From Thunnus maccoyii (taxonomy: Eukaryota > Chordata > Actinopteri > Scombriformes > Scombridae), in NCBI RefSeq assembly GCF_910596095.1, contig NC_056551.1:4204501-4268500 (forward strand): a stretch of 64,000 nt of DNA, in the 5' to 3' direction. Each line of letters begins with the position of its first letter. The stretch's first letter is position 1. Made by a program: the position numbers and the translations under genes. Positions 1 to 12,325 of this stretch are shown here, piece by piece. The notes beneath the pieces are model-generated. The model had not been told where the DNA came from. It searched no databases and worked only from the letters and a program-made list of their open reading frames with translations.

Positions 1-1284
1 TAAGATACTTCCTCTGCTTTGATGCCAAAACATTCTATATCACCTACCATACTCAGTTTTGTCATAGCAGCCCCAAACCTGAAAATTTGGTGTAGCATCC
101 ATGAAATTTGTTCTTTAATGCAAAGTGTGTTACACTGACCGTCAAAATTTACAACATTTCATTTTACAGGTAAAGAAACAAAGAGATATTTTGGTAAGAG
201 TTTAGCTGTTTTCAGTTTAGCAATTGTTGATTTCCAGAGGATTTTCTTCAAAGAACTGCTCACTTTTATTTCTTCATATTTCAACTACAGTTGGAAATTT
301 GCATATATTAATAACATATTTATATAATTTCATATATGTTGAAGTCTGTGCTTGTCTGTAGACAAATTTACATTTTTGCATGCTCAGCTGACCTGTGCTG
401 CATAGACTGAAGAACTCCGTAGGTCACCTTATCAATTAAAATGAATTGGAATTAATTAATACTACTAGTACTAATGACAGTAGTTCTTTCTGGGGCAATA
501 ATGTACAATAATGATTTACTTTATTACATCTTTATGAACACATTTACAAAGTAACAGGATCAAACTCAACATATGATCAGCTTTTCAGTTGTGATGAAGA
601 GAAGACTTACAGTATGGTGCTGATCCATTAAGTCACATGCAGAAAAATGGCAACAGAAAATATTACAGGAACTATACAAATGTATATCAGACAACAGAAA
701 AACAATTTTATTCATACAACATGTTTTAGGTTAAATGGTGAAACCAAAATTGTTACAACAGGCAAGTGTTATTTCAAAGAAATCTATATGATCATATTAA
801 TTGCGATCAAATTATTTTCCAACAAATACCCAATAATCCAACAAAGTCAGACAAGTCAGTTTTCATATTGTATTTATCCTGTCCAGTGCTAAATATATGA
901 TTTCTAATCCCATACTGCTTTCCTTCAAATAACAGAGGCCTCACAATCCTCGGATCCACATGGATTTAAAACAAGACTTAACATACCTACTTTTTTACTT
1001 CCTTCATCATTATCCCTGACATGTTTTTCAGGTTATCTACTTGTATTTTTCAGTTCTGTTGATTCCTGTGCAACTGTTTACCAAGTATAACAAGTTTTAG
1101 TCTAAAGAGTAATTAATAAAACAAGAAAAAGAAAAAAGATGAAAACTCTTAAATCATCATGAGCAATGATTGACACCATGGCTGAAAAGAGAAAGATCAC
1201 TACATATAGAACGTCTAAATAAGTTGTCGCATGTGTGGTGGTTTGTCTCTGTAGCTTTTAAACTTTGATACGGGTCTGTGATGT
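1..1284. other. 3' flank and probable 3' UTR of the first TRIM gene
   Basis: No coding region is recognised. The part from about 515 to 1284 is similar to 4410-5407, the flank of the second TRIM gene, so it was included in the tandem duplication. A minus-strand AATAAA lies at 520-525 and would give a 3' UTR of roughly 760 nt. The leftmost 500 bases are AT-rich and show nothing I can name. Confidence 0.45.
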
Positions 1285-2919
1285 CTATGTATCTGCGATA
1301 CAGATTTCAGCTGAGGCTCTATCACCATACAAACCGAGTCCAGGACAGAGCGGCTGAGTGAATGTGGTCTGGACTCTGTGGAGGAGAGTCATGGTTTCAG
1401 AGACGCTGTAGAAGGACAGAAGACCTGCTCTGTGATCCAGGTACACTCCTACTCTGGATGACTGAGGGCCTGAGATGGAAGTTCTGATTTTGTTATGTCT
1501 GAATTCATAACTATCATCTGAACATTGTATTGCCCAAGAATGATCATTTTGTCCAAATATACTTTCATATCCTGTTCTGCTAATATTCTTGTATGCAACT
1601 GCTACAAAAACTTGTCCATGACTCTTCACCTCCCAGTAACAACGTCCAGTCAGACTTTCTCTACACAAAACCTGAAACCAGTCAATGAATCTGTCTGGGT
1701 GAAACAGAGTCAAAGATAAGGGACCGTTATAGTGCCTCAAAGATACTGTTCTTATATCATCGACACTTAAGCATCTGTGTGTAGTGTTTCGATCCAGGGT
1801 GATTTCACATGAATACTTCAGGAATTCTGCTCTGGTTCTGGGCTCTGGCTGTGGCAGTAAAGCATCCACTTTAATCTCTGTGAGTGAGATCTTGGTCCAT
1901 CTCTCACTAAGAATGCCCTCTAGTTTATCTCTGACCTCTGAGACAGCTGCTGTCATGACCTCAGTGTACCTCAGAGGACGGATATTGATGCTGGCTGAGT
2001 CTGTAGATTCACTAAGACGTGCCAGCAAGGTGTAAATGCGTAGAAACTGAGTGTGATCCTCTGTATGTGACAGCTGCTTCAACTCCATGTATTTCCTCCT
2101 CAGCTCAGCGATCTCTTGCTCCAGCTCAACCTGAAGCTTGTTGACATGAGTCACTTCAGTTTTCTGATGAGATCTGATCTGCTGCTTCACATCTGTGCAG
2201 ATCTTCTCACTGTCTCTCACGGCTTTATCAGCAGAGCAATTGATATTCTCCACCTCGTGCTGAAGCATCTTCACGACTTTCTCTCTGTCATGGATTCTCT
2301 GCTGGATTTTTTTCTGACTCACCCCAAGCTCTCTCTGCTTCTCAGTCATCTCTGCTGCAGCAGAAACTGTGTCATGGCCTTTATGTTCATCCATTGAGCA
2401 CAGATAACAGATACATTTTTGATCAGTGCGGCAGAAAATCTTCATCACCTCATTGTGACGAGAGCAGACGTTCTCCTGAAGCTTCTTGGAGGGGTCGACC
2501 AGCTTGTGTTTTGCAAAGGCAGGAGATTCAAAGTGAGGCTGGAGGTGTTGCTCACAGTAAGAGACCAGACACTGCAGACAGGACTTGAGAGCTTTCAGTT
2601 TTCTCCCAGTACAGACATCACATGTCATGTCTTCAGGTCCGGCATAGCAGTGATCAGGTGGAGCAGCTTGGAGTCTTGTCTTCTTCAGCTCCTCCACTAA
2701 ATCTGCTAACATGGTGTTTTTCACCAGGACAGGCCTCGGTCTGAAAATCTGTCTGCACTGAGGACAGCTGTTGATTTCCATCTGATTCTCTTCATCCCAG
2801 TAGCTTTTAATACAGTTCATACAGTAGCTGTGTCCACAGGGAATAGTCACTGGATCCTTCAGTAGATCCAAACAGATCGAACAGCAGAGTTTTTCCTGGT
2901 CCATTCTTTGCTGTGCCAT
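1285..2919 (-). CDS. TRIM-family E3 ubiquitin ligase, RING/B-box/coiled-coil/PRY-SPRY (TRIM16/TRIM25-like, fish-expanded)
   Basis: Single-exon frame of 544 codons starting MAQQRMDQEK. The RING is complete C3HC4 (Cys13, Cys16, Cys28, His30, Cys33, Cys36, Cys52, Cys55). A Cys/His-rich B-box region follows at about 95-180, with a second box beginning CSRHNEV. A coiled coil spans roughly 185-290 and a PRY-SPRY domain about 360-544, with the family motifs GRCYWEV and VGVYLD. Such proteins usually transfer ubiquitin to targets recognised by the SPRY domain; many fish members act in antiviral immunity (family knowledge). Compared with the paralogue at 5.4 kb the coiled coil lacks about 12 residues, where the neighbour reads FNELIRLIEKRS; the frame is kept. 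The start is chosen because the paralogue begins identically and the ATG has purine context. Which TRIM subfamily it belongs to is uncertain. Confidence 0.93.
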   Translation of the reverse strand: MAQQRMDQEKLCCSICLDLLKDPVTIPCGHSYCMNCIKSYWDEENQMEINSCPQCRQIFRPRPVLVKNTMLADLVEELKKTRLQAAPPDHCYAGPEDMTCDVCTGRKLKALKSCLQCLVSYCEQHLQPHFESPAFAKHKLVDPSKKLQENVCSRHNEVMKIFCRTDQKCICYLCSMDEHKGHDTVSAAAEMTEKQRELGVSQKKIQQRIHDREKVVKMLQHEVENINCSADKAVRDSEKICTDVKQQIRSHQKTEVTHVNKLQVELEQEIAELRRKYMELKQLSHTEDHTQFLRIYTLLARLSESTDSASINIRPLRYTEVMTAAVSEVRDKLEGILSERWTKISLTEIKVDALLPQPEPRTRAEFLKYSCEITLDRNTTHRCLSVDDIRTVSLRHYNGPLSLTLFHPDRFIDWFQVLCRESLTGRCYWEVKSHGQVFVAVAYKNISRTGYESIFGQNDHSWAIQCSDDSYEFRHNKIRTSISGPQSSRVGVYLDHRAGLLSFYSVSETMTLLHRVQTTFTQPLCPGLGLYGDRASAEICIADT

Positions 2920-4412
2920 TTTACCTCTCAGAGACAGTGATAAATGTAGCCCTCTGATCCAAACTAAAACTCAGTTAATTCATATACGCTTGCTGATCTG
3001 CAGTGTATGGGGCTTGCCAGCTCTTGCACATAGCAGCATGTTGATTACACCCATCTGTACACTGCCAGATCTGTGGAGGCGGAAGTAAGCAAGCAACACG
3101 TGGTCTATTTTTGTTTGAGAGCAGGAAGAAGAGGGAGGGGTTATCAGGGTTTGACTCCTTCTAGGGAGAGGAGCGATTTCAACAAGGCAGTGTGTGTTTT
3201 TAGCCATCGCATAGTTTACTACATGCAATGAAGGGTACAGGACAAAAATGGACAAGGTCGATGTAAAAACAGGTTCTGCTTACAATACACATTTGAAATC
3301 AACCCTACAAAGATGGACTCTTTTTTTTTTTACAGTGTTGCACCGGTGAACTGGCATTTTCCTGGGATGGGCTCAGATTATTTGTGGTGCAGGAGACACT
3401 GTTCAATGTTCTAAATAATCATGATTCAGACAAATCTGTTCCATTCATCAATAATTCATCACTATAGAAAAGTGAACAGTGTCTCATGCAGAAAATGTGT
3501 GTCCTGTTCATTGGCAGAGCTCCTTTTATCTTCCAGGATTCATTACTGTTAACTAAAGAGAAAGGCTTAATTTTTATAGTAATGATAGTATAGTAATGAT
3601 ATGACATATTTTGAGTTGATGACAGATTTTAGCAAAGCATATTTTGATGACAGCCATATTGATCTTGAGACCATCATCAGTAGAGACAGCAGTCATGAAG
3701 CGGCCGATGAGGGTGACCGTGAAGATAGTTCCAATGAAGAAGAGGAAAGTGCCCATTCGTGACAAACAGCAAGGAATTCAGGGAATCAATGTCTCCCTTA
3801 TCAGGGCCCATATGTACAATGTACTCCTGGTGACCTATAAAACCTATAAAATTATTCAATGGGTTCTGTGCTGTCTAAAACATGCAGCTGATTATTCTGT
3901 GGTGCCCCTCTTGTGGGCCCAAGTGCTTACATCATTATAGAGAAAAGCTACTAGCCTACAGATGTGACAATACAGCACACGCCAGAAAGTCAATCACTGT
4001 TTTACACATCCACACAGACCTGAGCAGACGTCTAATTATCCAGAGTAAGTGAGAAGATCCGTGTCAGTTTGTTTAGAACTATATCACAGTCTAACATTAA
4101 TGTGTTCTGAATGACCACTTGAATACATGTAGCTCAGCTCTCAGGTCACTGCTTTTGCAGCAGCACCGCCTGCTGTCCAAATTTAATGACTACCAGTTGA
4201 AGTAAAACGTCCCCTACATCACTTCAAAATGATGCATCAGACATCCTCCATGTTCACTGGTGTGCGTGAGTTGTCGCTGACCACTTACAGAGGCTGTGGC
4301 CAAAATCACATTTATTTTTAGATAAATGAAATAGTTTTACCAACAGAACACCATTACTCTATACATTTGCACATACAGCATTTATAATACTTTTCTTGAA
4401 AAAAAAAAAAGC
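2920..4412. other. Spacer between the two TRIM genes
   Basis: The first 300 bases upstream of the gene resemble 7094-7400 upstream of the second TRIM gene (shared stretches around 2990-3030 and 7185-7215), so the 5' flank was duplicated too. At 3574-3765 the minus strand encodes a short hydrophobic stretch (MGTFLFFIGTIF) without splice support; I do not call it a gene. The rest shows nothing recognisable. Confidence 0.4.
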
Positions 4413-5407
4413 TTTATTCATTGACTTTGTTCACATGTGCAGTCATATCCATATTCACACATATCAGCCTGTTAAAGCAGTATGTTAACACTGTGGAGGA
4501 AAACTTCAAAATTGACAGGAATAAAATCTTCATATGATCAACTTTTCAGCTGTAATTAAAGGAATGTTTGCACTGCAGCTCCATTAAGGCCCATGAAGAG
4601 AAACAGAGACAGCAGAAATATTACAACTATACAAATAAACAACAAGCAGAAGACCTACATTGACCACAGAACAGGTTATAGCTTACATAACAAAAATGAA
4701 ATTAAGATTGGTAAAAAAGTCTGGTTATTTGCCTATACAGTATATTCATGCTAAATATTGTACATGAAAAGCACTGAAATTCCTTTCTGCTGCTATTACC
4801 TTTAGTAATCAAAGGTCACTCTTCAGTTTGCTGAAAAACATTGTTCCTTATTATTATCTCACTGCACAGATTAAAAAGGTAATTCCTAAAATGATAAGTG
4901 TTTTTTAAATCATCATTACATTATTACATCATTTATTTCCATCATTTATTTATTCATTTTACATCACATTTTATTTACATCATTACATTATTTTTGTTAT
5001 CCATTTGTATTTTGATTGTTTTAGCCATTATTGAAGATTTATATTATTTCCCCTTATTTTGTTCATTTTGTTTTGTTTCCTGTGCAACTTTCACTCCTTT
5101 TACAAAAAAAACAACAAAATGAAAAAATATTAACAAAATGTCAGCAACATACAAGCAAACCTGAAGTTGTCGTGAGAAGTGATAGCTACCATGGCTAAAA
5201 AGACAGAGACTAAATTGCCACACTGCATCAATAGAAAATCAGAAACAGAAGTGGTAGTCATGCCTACACTATTGTGCAGGAGATCTCTTGAAACTATAGC
5301 ACAAAAACAACACTGCGAAGAGAGTTAAACAATGAAAATGGGAACAAAACCCATTCTAAAAGTAAAAAGAGAATCTCACCCATCGCCTGTTCAATAATAA
5401 TTCTTGT
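4413..5407 (-). other. Probable 3' UTR of the second TRIM gene
   Basis: The segment downstream of the second TRIM stop is alignable to about 515-1284 downstream of the first. A minus-strand AATAAA at 4413-4418 corresponds in position to the one at 520-525. It is AT-rich, with no competing gene. Confidence 0.4.
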
Positions 5408-7093
5408 CTACTCAAACTCACACAACTCAACTGTGGCATCATAAACAAGCTTTAACCCAGCATAGAGCGGCTGAGTGAATGTGGTCTGGACTCTGTGGAG
5501 GAGAGTCATGGTGTCAGAGACGCTGTAGAAGGACAGAATACCTGCTCTTTGATCCAGGTACACTCCTACTCTGGAGGGCCGACAGACAATATAAGCGTTT
5601 CTTTTGTCATGTCTCAATGTATATTTTTTGTTGACACAATGTAATGCCCAAGACTTGTCATTTTGTCCAAATTCACTTTCTTCTTGTGTTCTTCTAATAT
5701 TATTGTATGTGACTGCGATTGAAACTTCTTCTCCGCTCCACTCAACCTCCCAGTAACAACGTTCACTCAGACTCTCTCTACTCAGGACCTGTAGCTTCTG
5801 AAAAGCAGATGTTTCTGGCTGATTAACAAATGACTTTATTACCCAACCCACTGCAGTTGATAATGTTAGTTCCTTTACTGTTACTTTTCTGTTCCCTTCA
5901 GATAATATCAACTCTGTGTTTGCTGTGCTTGGATCCATCGTGATCTGTTGTGAATATTGTAGGAATTCACCTCTGGTTCTGAACTCTGACTGTGGCAGTA
6001 AAACATCCACTTCAATCTCTGTTGATGAGATCTTGGTCCATACCTCACTAAGAATGCCCTCTAGCTTATCTCTGACCCCAGACACAGCCGCAACCACATT
6101 CTCAAAGTAGCTCAGAGGACGGTTATGGATTCTGGGTGAGTCTGTAGATTTACTGATTTGTGACAGTGAGGCGTACTTTTGGAGAAACTGACTGTGATCT
6201 CCTGTGTGTGAGAGCTGCACCAGTTCAGCATCTTTCCTCCTCAGATCAGTGATCTCCTGCTGCAGCTTCTTCTGAAGCTCTTTGGCCCGACTCACTTCAG
6301 TTTTCTGCTTGGATCTGATCTGCTGCTTCACATCAGAGCTTCTTTTCTCAATCAGACGGATCAACTCATTGAAGATATTCTCGCTGTCCCTCACTGCTTG
6401 ATCAGCAGAATTATTGATGGTCTCCACCTCCTGCTGAAGCATCTTCACATCTTTTTCTCTGTCCTGGATTCTCTTCTTGATTTTTTGCTGACTAGCCTTT
6501 AACTCTTTCTGCTTCTCATTCCTCCCTGCTGCAGCAGAAACTGTGTCATGGCCTTTATGTTCATCCATTGAGCACAGATAACAGATACATTTTTGATCAG
6601 TGCGGCAGAAAATCTTCATAATTTTACCATGATGAGAGCAGATGTTCTCATGAAGCGTCTTGGAGGGGTCCACCAGCTTGTGTTTTTCAAAGGCAGGAGA
6701 TTCATAGTGAGGCTGGAGGTGTTGCTCACAGTAAGAGACCAGACACTGCAGACAGGACTTGAGAGCTTTCAGTTTTCTCCCAGTGCAGAAATCACAGGCA
6801 ACATCTTCAGGTCCGGCATAGCAGTGATCAGGTGGAGCAGCTTGGAGTCCAGTCTTCTTCAGCTCCTCCACTAAATCTGCTAACATGGTGTTTTTCACCA
6901 GGACAGGCCTGGGTCTGAAGGTGTTTCTGCACTGAGGACAGCTGCAGATTTTCTTCTGATCGTCTCCATCCCAGTAGATTTTAATACAGTTCATGCAGTA
7001 GTTGTGTCCACAGGGAATAGTCACTGGGTCCTTTAGTAAATCCAAACAGATCGAACAGCAGAGTTTTTCTTGGTCCATTCTTTGCTGCGCCAT
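5408..7093 (-). CDS. TRIM-family E3 ubiquitin ligase, tandem paralogue
   Basis: Single-exon frame of 561 codons starting with the same MAQQRMDQEKLCCSICLDLL as its neighbour. The RING Cys/His set is complete, and the B-box region, coiled coil with the full FNELIRLIEKRS segment, and PRY-SPRY are all present. It has the length expected of this fish group. Identity to the first copy is very high in the RING and B-box and lower in the SPRY: the stretch after the PRY start differs, and the C-terminus reads VELCEFE instead of AEICIADT. That pattern fits divergence of target recognition with a conserved catalytic end (inference). Same strand and about 2.5 kb upstream of the other copy. No introns needed and no break seen. 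Confidence 0.93.
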   Translation of the reverse strand: MAQQRMDQEKLCCSICLDLLKDPVTIPCGHNYCMNCIKIYWDGDDQKKICSCPQCRNTFRPRPVLVKNTMLADLVEELKKTGLQAAPPDHCYAGPEDVACDFCTGRKLKALKSCLQCLVSYCEQHLQPHYESPAFEKHKLVDPSKTLHENICSHHGKIMKIFCRTDQKCICYLCSMDEHKGHDTVSAAAGRNEKQKELKASQQKIKKRIQDREKDVKMLQQEVETINNSADQAVRDSENIFNELIRLIEKRSSDVKQQIRSKQKTEVSRAKELQKKLQQEITDLRRKDAELVQLSHTGDHSQFLQKYASLSQISKSTDSPRIHNRPLSYFENVVAAVSGVRDKLEGILSEVWTKISSTEIEVDVLLPQSEFRTRGEFLQYSQQITMDPSTANTELILSEGNRKVTVKELTLSTAVGWVIKSFVNQPETSAFQKLQVLSRESLSERCYWEVEWSGEEVSIAVTYNNIRRTQEESEFGQNDKSWALHCVNKKYTLRHDKRNAYIVCRPSRVGVYLDQRAGILSFYSVSDTMTLLHRVQTTFTQPLYAGLKLVYDATVELCEFE

Positions 7094-9760
7094 TTCACCT
7101 CAGGCAGTGAGACAGTGAGTGCCAAATAGTTTCACTTCGCAATAAATGATCCAAACCAACCAAATCTCAGTTCCTTTGCTCCATTTTCACTTGCTGATCT
7201 GTAGTGAATGGGGATCATCAGTTATGGCACTCCACAGCATGTCGGTTATACACATCTGTACACTGGTAGATCTGCGATTATGGCAGGAAGCAGGAAACAT
7301 CTCAACTGAACGGGACTGGCTGAACTTGACAGCAGGAAACAGAGGGAGGGTGTTTACATTTGGTTTCCTCCCAGGAAGAGGAGTGGTTTCTGCAAAACAA
7401 GGTTTTTCAGCCCCACTAACAAGATAAAGTGAGGAGTGTGAGACGTAAAACTAAATGAGCATTTATGTAGACTACAGCAATGCATTTTTTAAAATTTTCC
7501 TTTTATTTGTTGTTATACTTGTTGAGCTTAAAATTTCATTTTCAAGAACGACTTGGCCAGGAGGGCAGCACTGAATCATTGTTGTAAAATAAAATATAAA
7601 CAACATAAACAGGTTACGACAACTGTCACACACTAGGTATGCCACAGTGAGGACATTTTCCCACCGACTAATAAACACGTAACAACACCGATGTTGACAT
7701 TTTACAAAATAAGATATTCGTCAATGATGCTCATCCGTAGAGCGCTTACTTTGATCCTTAACATTAGATTTTTAGTTTGGATCTTCCCCTTATATGAGAG
7801 TTAGTGACAGCGGGCTTCAGGCTGCTGCCAGCGGGTCGTCCTCCGCATACAGCCGGGTTGCGGCATATACAGACGGGGATGAGCCAGAGGACGACCGCCG
7901 CTTAGAACCGCCTGCCATCCGGAGACAGACAAACTGAGAGCAGGCTGAGCAAGCAGAGAGCGGGAGAGTTGCTGCCGAAAACAAACACCGAGAACCGGGG
8001 AGACATGAGAGCAGCTGCTCGTAACGGCTTGTTACGTTACGTTTGTTACGTTACAGCAGCAGGACGGAGAACAGATGTCTCACTCTGCTACTTTCTGCTG
8101 CTGATGATGCTGCTGCACATCGTCCGACTAAGTATTGATAACACGCTTGATACTTTACAAATTGGAGTTTTTTTATATGATGAACGTGGGCGCTGATACG
8201 CGAAAATGACATCAATGGGTTTGTTTCTATATAAAAAGCAAACCTACTGTATGGGCGTTGGGCAAGAAATGTAATCGTTGTGTGTCCCCACACTGTGTAA
8301 CACCAGTGACTGTGTCATATATAGGCCTATGTGTCAAACCCAACTCCTGACAGGAAGATGGATCAGCCAAACTCTAATTATACTGGAAGCTGTAGGCCAG
8401 AGAGGCTTGCAGAGCTGGCGTGCACATGTCCAAAATCTTAAATAGGCTGGGATATATACGTAAGCAAAGGCGTGCTAGTATTATATAGAGGCATTAGCAT
8501 TATTGGTTTTGTATGATTTTGGTTTTTAAGACAATATGTCTGTTTCAAACTTGGTTGATGTGTGCCCATGTCTGCTCCTCTGCAACCTGCAGTTACCTAA
8601 AGCACTTTTCACTAAATCCTATCTGCAGAGATGGGTATGTTTATCCTCACAGATACACATTTGACTGAGATGTAAAGGCTCAATCCCAAAACAGGCCAAG
8701 GTTAAAAGCTACTTAGGCAGGCAGAATAAGAAGACAAAGCCTGAAACAAAACAGCAGAACACAATTTGGAAGTAATTGAGGCTAGAGGGAAAATATGGAA
8801 GTACCTTATGCATTTCAGCAGTTGCTCAGTCTCTGATGTTTTGTCCTTTAACTTCCTGTCTACACCTGAAGAGGAAATGTATCACATTGTGTATGTTTAC
8901 TTTTGCTGCTTGTGATCAACTTGCACCTTGATTATAGCAAATATCTGACCAGTTTCCCAACAGAATGTACAGCATGAAGCACTGCCATAGCTGGAAGAAA
9001 ATAAAAGACTTTCTCCTACAGAAATTTGATAAACATTGACCATTATTTATGATAGTCATGGTGTCTGGTCAGAATGTGTTTGTTTTATTATGTGTATATA
9101 CTGTATAGACTGAATGGTTTTGTTTTTTTTTTTTTTTTTTTTGATGAAAATATAGTCCTGAGCAGTGTCTGCAGCTTTTTAACCATGTTGAGACCAAGGT
9201 GTTAGCAGGATTGTGGTCAGCCTGGTGCTGCAACTTGTCTCATTGCATACATGCATAGATAATGTATCATTTAGTCTCTCTGATAGACATGTAAACTGTG
9301 TTTGGCAGCTGCAGTGTGGGTGAAACAGAAAGAAAATGAGTGACAAGGAAACAGCTTGCTAAAAAATAAGCAGATCATATGCAAAGATTTCAACTGCACT
9401 GATTTTATTATGTCAATATTCGATTCAGAGATAATCCACTTATTATCAGTACTGCTTTCCATTGAGTCCTGGGCGAATAAAACAACAAACAAACAACAAA
9501 ATGGATATCAAAATATTGAATATGGTCATACATGAAATAAAGTATGAAAGTCAAAAATTAATGTGCATCAAACGTATTGAAACTTATTTTGCTATCTAAT
9601 CATAGCGTTCTGAATAGAGAGATTCAGATCCAACTTTAAGTCAACTCTACTGTAATATTGACTGTCTGGTAATTTCATGACACTGTTTTTTTTGTTGTTG
9701 TTGTTGAAATCATAGAGCAGTTTCAGTCTGCAGTCTTCAGACTCTTTGTGTATTTTGTTC
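7094..9760. other. Non-coding spacer with a GC-richer block
   Basis: 7094-7400 is the duplicated 5' flank of the TRIM gene. About 7,800-8,110 is GC-richer and contains a repeated GTTACGTTAC motif near 8030-8055; it could be a promoter remnant or part of a transposon, and I see no gene attached to it. A run of T lies near 9122-9142. Nothing else is recognised. Confidence 0.35.
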
Positions 9761-9769
9761 TCTTGAGTT

Positions 9770-10297
9770 TCAGTGTTGCATTTATGCTGCCTGGTTTTAG
9801 TTTTTTCTCTGTTTCCCTTGTGTGTTCCTCCTGTGTTTATGTGCACCTCCTCTCACCTGCCCTGCATCACCCTGTATAGCCCAGCCCTGCTCCTTGTGTC
9901 TTCCCCAGTTTATCTGCTCCCAGTCTGCCCGTGTGTTGTGTCACCTGTTGTCTGTTTACTTTAGTTCCTGTTTTATTTTGAAATATTTTCTCCTTGTGTC
10001 TTGTCACCTTTACTTCCTGTGTTCGATTACCTCGTGTTTAACCCGTGTCTCGTTTCCCTCACCTGTGTCTAGTTTGCAATCACACCCTGTGTATTTATAG
10101 TCCAATTTTCAGTTTGGTCTTTGTCAAGTCGTCTGCTTTTGTTCTGCTTATGTTCTGTGTTTTTTTCTGTGTTTTTTCCTGGTCCCAGTTTCTCCTGTGA
10201 TTTTTGAGTTCATTCATTAAATATTCAGCATCGTATCCAACCTGCCTGCTGTCTCTGCATTTGGGTCCACCTGTTCCATTCACCCACTACCCTGACA
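9770..10297 (+). mobile_element. LTR-like fossil (candidate solo LTR)
   Basis: C/T-rich block with a TATA-like TATTTATAG at about 10091-10099, an ATTAAA signal near 10216 and a terminal CCTGACA. This order resembles a U3-R-U5 long terminal repeat of fish gypsy-type elements (family knowledge from memory). No internal gene of a retroelement is nearby and the left edge is not sharp. It could be another kind of retroelement tail. Confidence 0.35.
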
Positions 10298-10555
10298 CAA
10301 TGTTTTTGTTTCAAGTGAGCCTCTTATCACTTAACAGAAAAAAACAACAGCAAACAAACAGCACCAGGATTAAATGACAATAAGTGCATCTTTAAAAAAA
10401 AATCTCCAGTGCTTTTTCTTATTATAACACCAAAACAATGTTTTGTCTTAAGTGAGCCTCTTATCATTTAACAGAAAAAAACATCAAAGAAACAGCACCA
10501 GGATTAAATAGCAATAAGTGCAACTTAATAAAAAAAAGTCTCTATAGAATACTTT
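10298..10555. repeat. Direct repeat, two units of about 130 bp
   Basis: Both units begin ACAATGTTTT and run through AGTGAGCCTCTTATCA and CAGCACCAGGATTAAAT; unit 1 is about 10298-10430 and unit 2 about 10436-10555. They are diverged by several substitutions. The first abuts the LTR-like block. Confidence 0.6.
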
Positions 10556-12300
10556 TCACTTTTTCTGCGTTTTGGCGCTGAAACCATATGCCTGAAGCTT
10601 GGCTACACCTGATACTCTGTGGGTGATGGGTTTTCTCTGTGGGACTAGCTACAGCAGCAGTGCCTCTTGCTCCAGGAGTGAAGGTGGAGGCTGCTGCCAC
10701 AGCCACCAGTGGCTTATTCAGGAGGTGAGAAGATGAGGAGGAGGAGGAGGCTGTGGCAACAGTGGCTCTGGCTCCAGGAGTGAAGGAGGAGGAGCTGTTG
10801 TCCCAGAGACAGTAAAAATAGCGCCCGGGACAATGGATATATAAAGAGAACTGGATAGAGGAACAGCACCAGGCTTTGAAACAAATTTGACATAGCGGCC
10901 AGACTGTGTAATTACAATGTCATGTGATGCACACTGGCCCAAAAATACTTTTTCCCATGGACTTACATAGTGAAAGAGACATCTGTAAATCATCATAATC
11001 ATATTATATCATAATCATAATTTGATCCATTTGGTCCAATCACATTTTGAAAGTCTAGACGAGCTGTACGATTGAATTGTTATATCCCCATTCAAGTTAG
11101 CTGGAGGGCTAAACTGGAAGTAGCTGGCTTGGTTGGTGAAAATCACTAGGGTGCTTGCTCCCCCACAGAAGAGGAATCAATGCAGAAGAAGCTGAACTTT
11201 TTTGGCTTCATGTGCCACTGAGCAACTTTCATAGGAGTGAATGGGGCCCTGACGCGGTCTCCAGTTCTCTATAAACATCCGTGCTTGGGACACAATGATA
11301 CGAAGTCTGGGACAGTAGAGAAAACGCTTAAACAAATTTCAAAATAGGAGTTATTTGGATAAACTGACCACATATGGGAATCTAAATGGTTACTTTCTTG
11401 CCTGAAAAAATGGTAAAACTTAATGAAGTGACATATTAACAGCAAACATTTAACAGCTTTTAGCCTGACACAATTTAATCTCCACCATGATTGGTGACCC
11501 ATCACATTCTGTGACTTTCCATGATATTCATCTCAGTCCTCATGCCTAAACCAACCTAACCAACACTGCAGATCACAGAATCTAAAGGCTCACCATATTC
11601 GGTGTATCACCTGTTGGTTTAAATGCTTTCTGGGATACCCAGTTAACTCCTAATGTAGTAAAAAGCCAGTGGTCAAAAAATGCTGAAGTGGTTGAAAAAC
11701 ACCGGCAGTAAAGCAAGTAAGCTCCCTGAAGAAAGCCACAGAGACAGCTAAAACCACAAAGACGTCTAAGTATCTTCCTCCCACAGCTCCCAGTTGCATC
11801 CACATCGTCTATCCAACACAAATGTGGTTGTGATGCCTTGCTTAGCTATATAAAATGTGGCCCACAAAGTGTCATATTATTATTATTACAGTGTAATAAT
11901 GACATGAGATATAGGGAACAGGAGAATGTCAAAGAAGAAGTGCAATTTATTTCATCGATTTTCTCCAACAGCACGAGAACAGCTGTCATTAATGTTACAC
12001 ACAACCATTACACACAGCTACAGATTTAAAACAATACAATAATCTAACTTAAAGATTAAATAAACCATCATCGCAGTGATATCTCAGTCATCATTATTAA
12101 ACATCAGAAGGATGATCAATGATTAATTTTATAGCACTCATACTGAAACAGATGTTACAAACAGCTTCACAATTTAGAATAAAATGGAAAGATTATTGAT
12201 ATGGAGAAATAATGACTTGAATTCATCACTATAAATAATTTAGAAGTCTTTAAATGCACCTTTGATTGACATTTCACTAGAACGCAGTGGAGGCTGTACA
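10556..12300. other. Non-coding, repeat-like spacer
   Basis: No gene recognised. 10620-10810 is a short GC-rich stretch; 11080-11280 reads like a dispersed teleost repeat, but I cannot place its ends. 12300-12325 is an A-rich run that forms the left border of the Pim-like array. Confidence 0.3.
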
Positions 12301-12325
12301 TAAAAAAAAAAAGAAAAAAAAAAAG

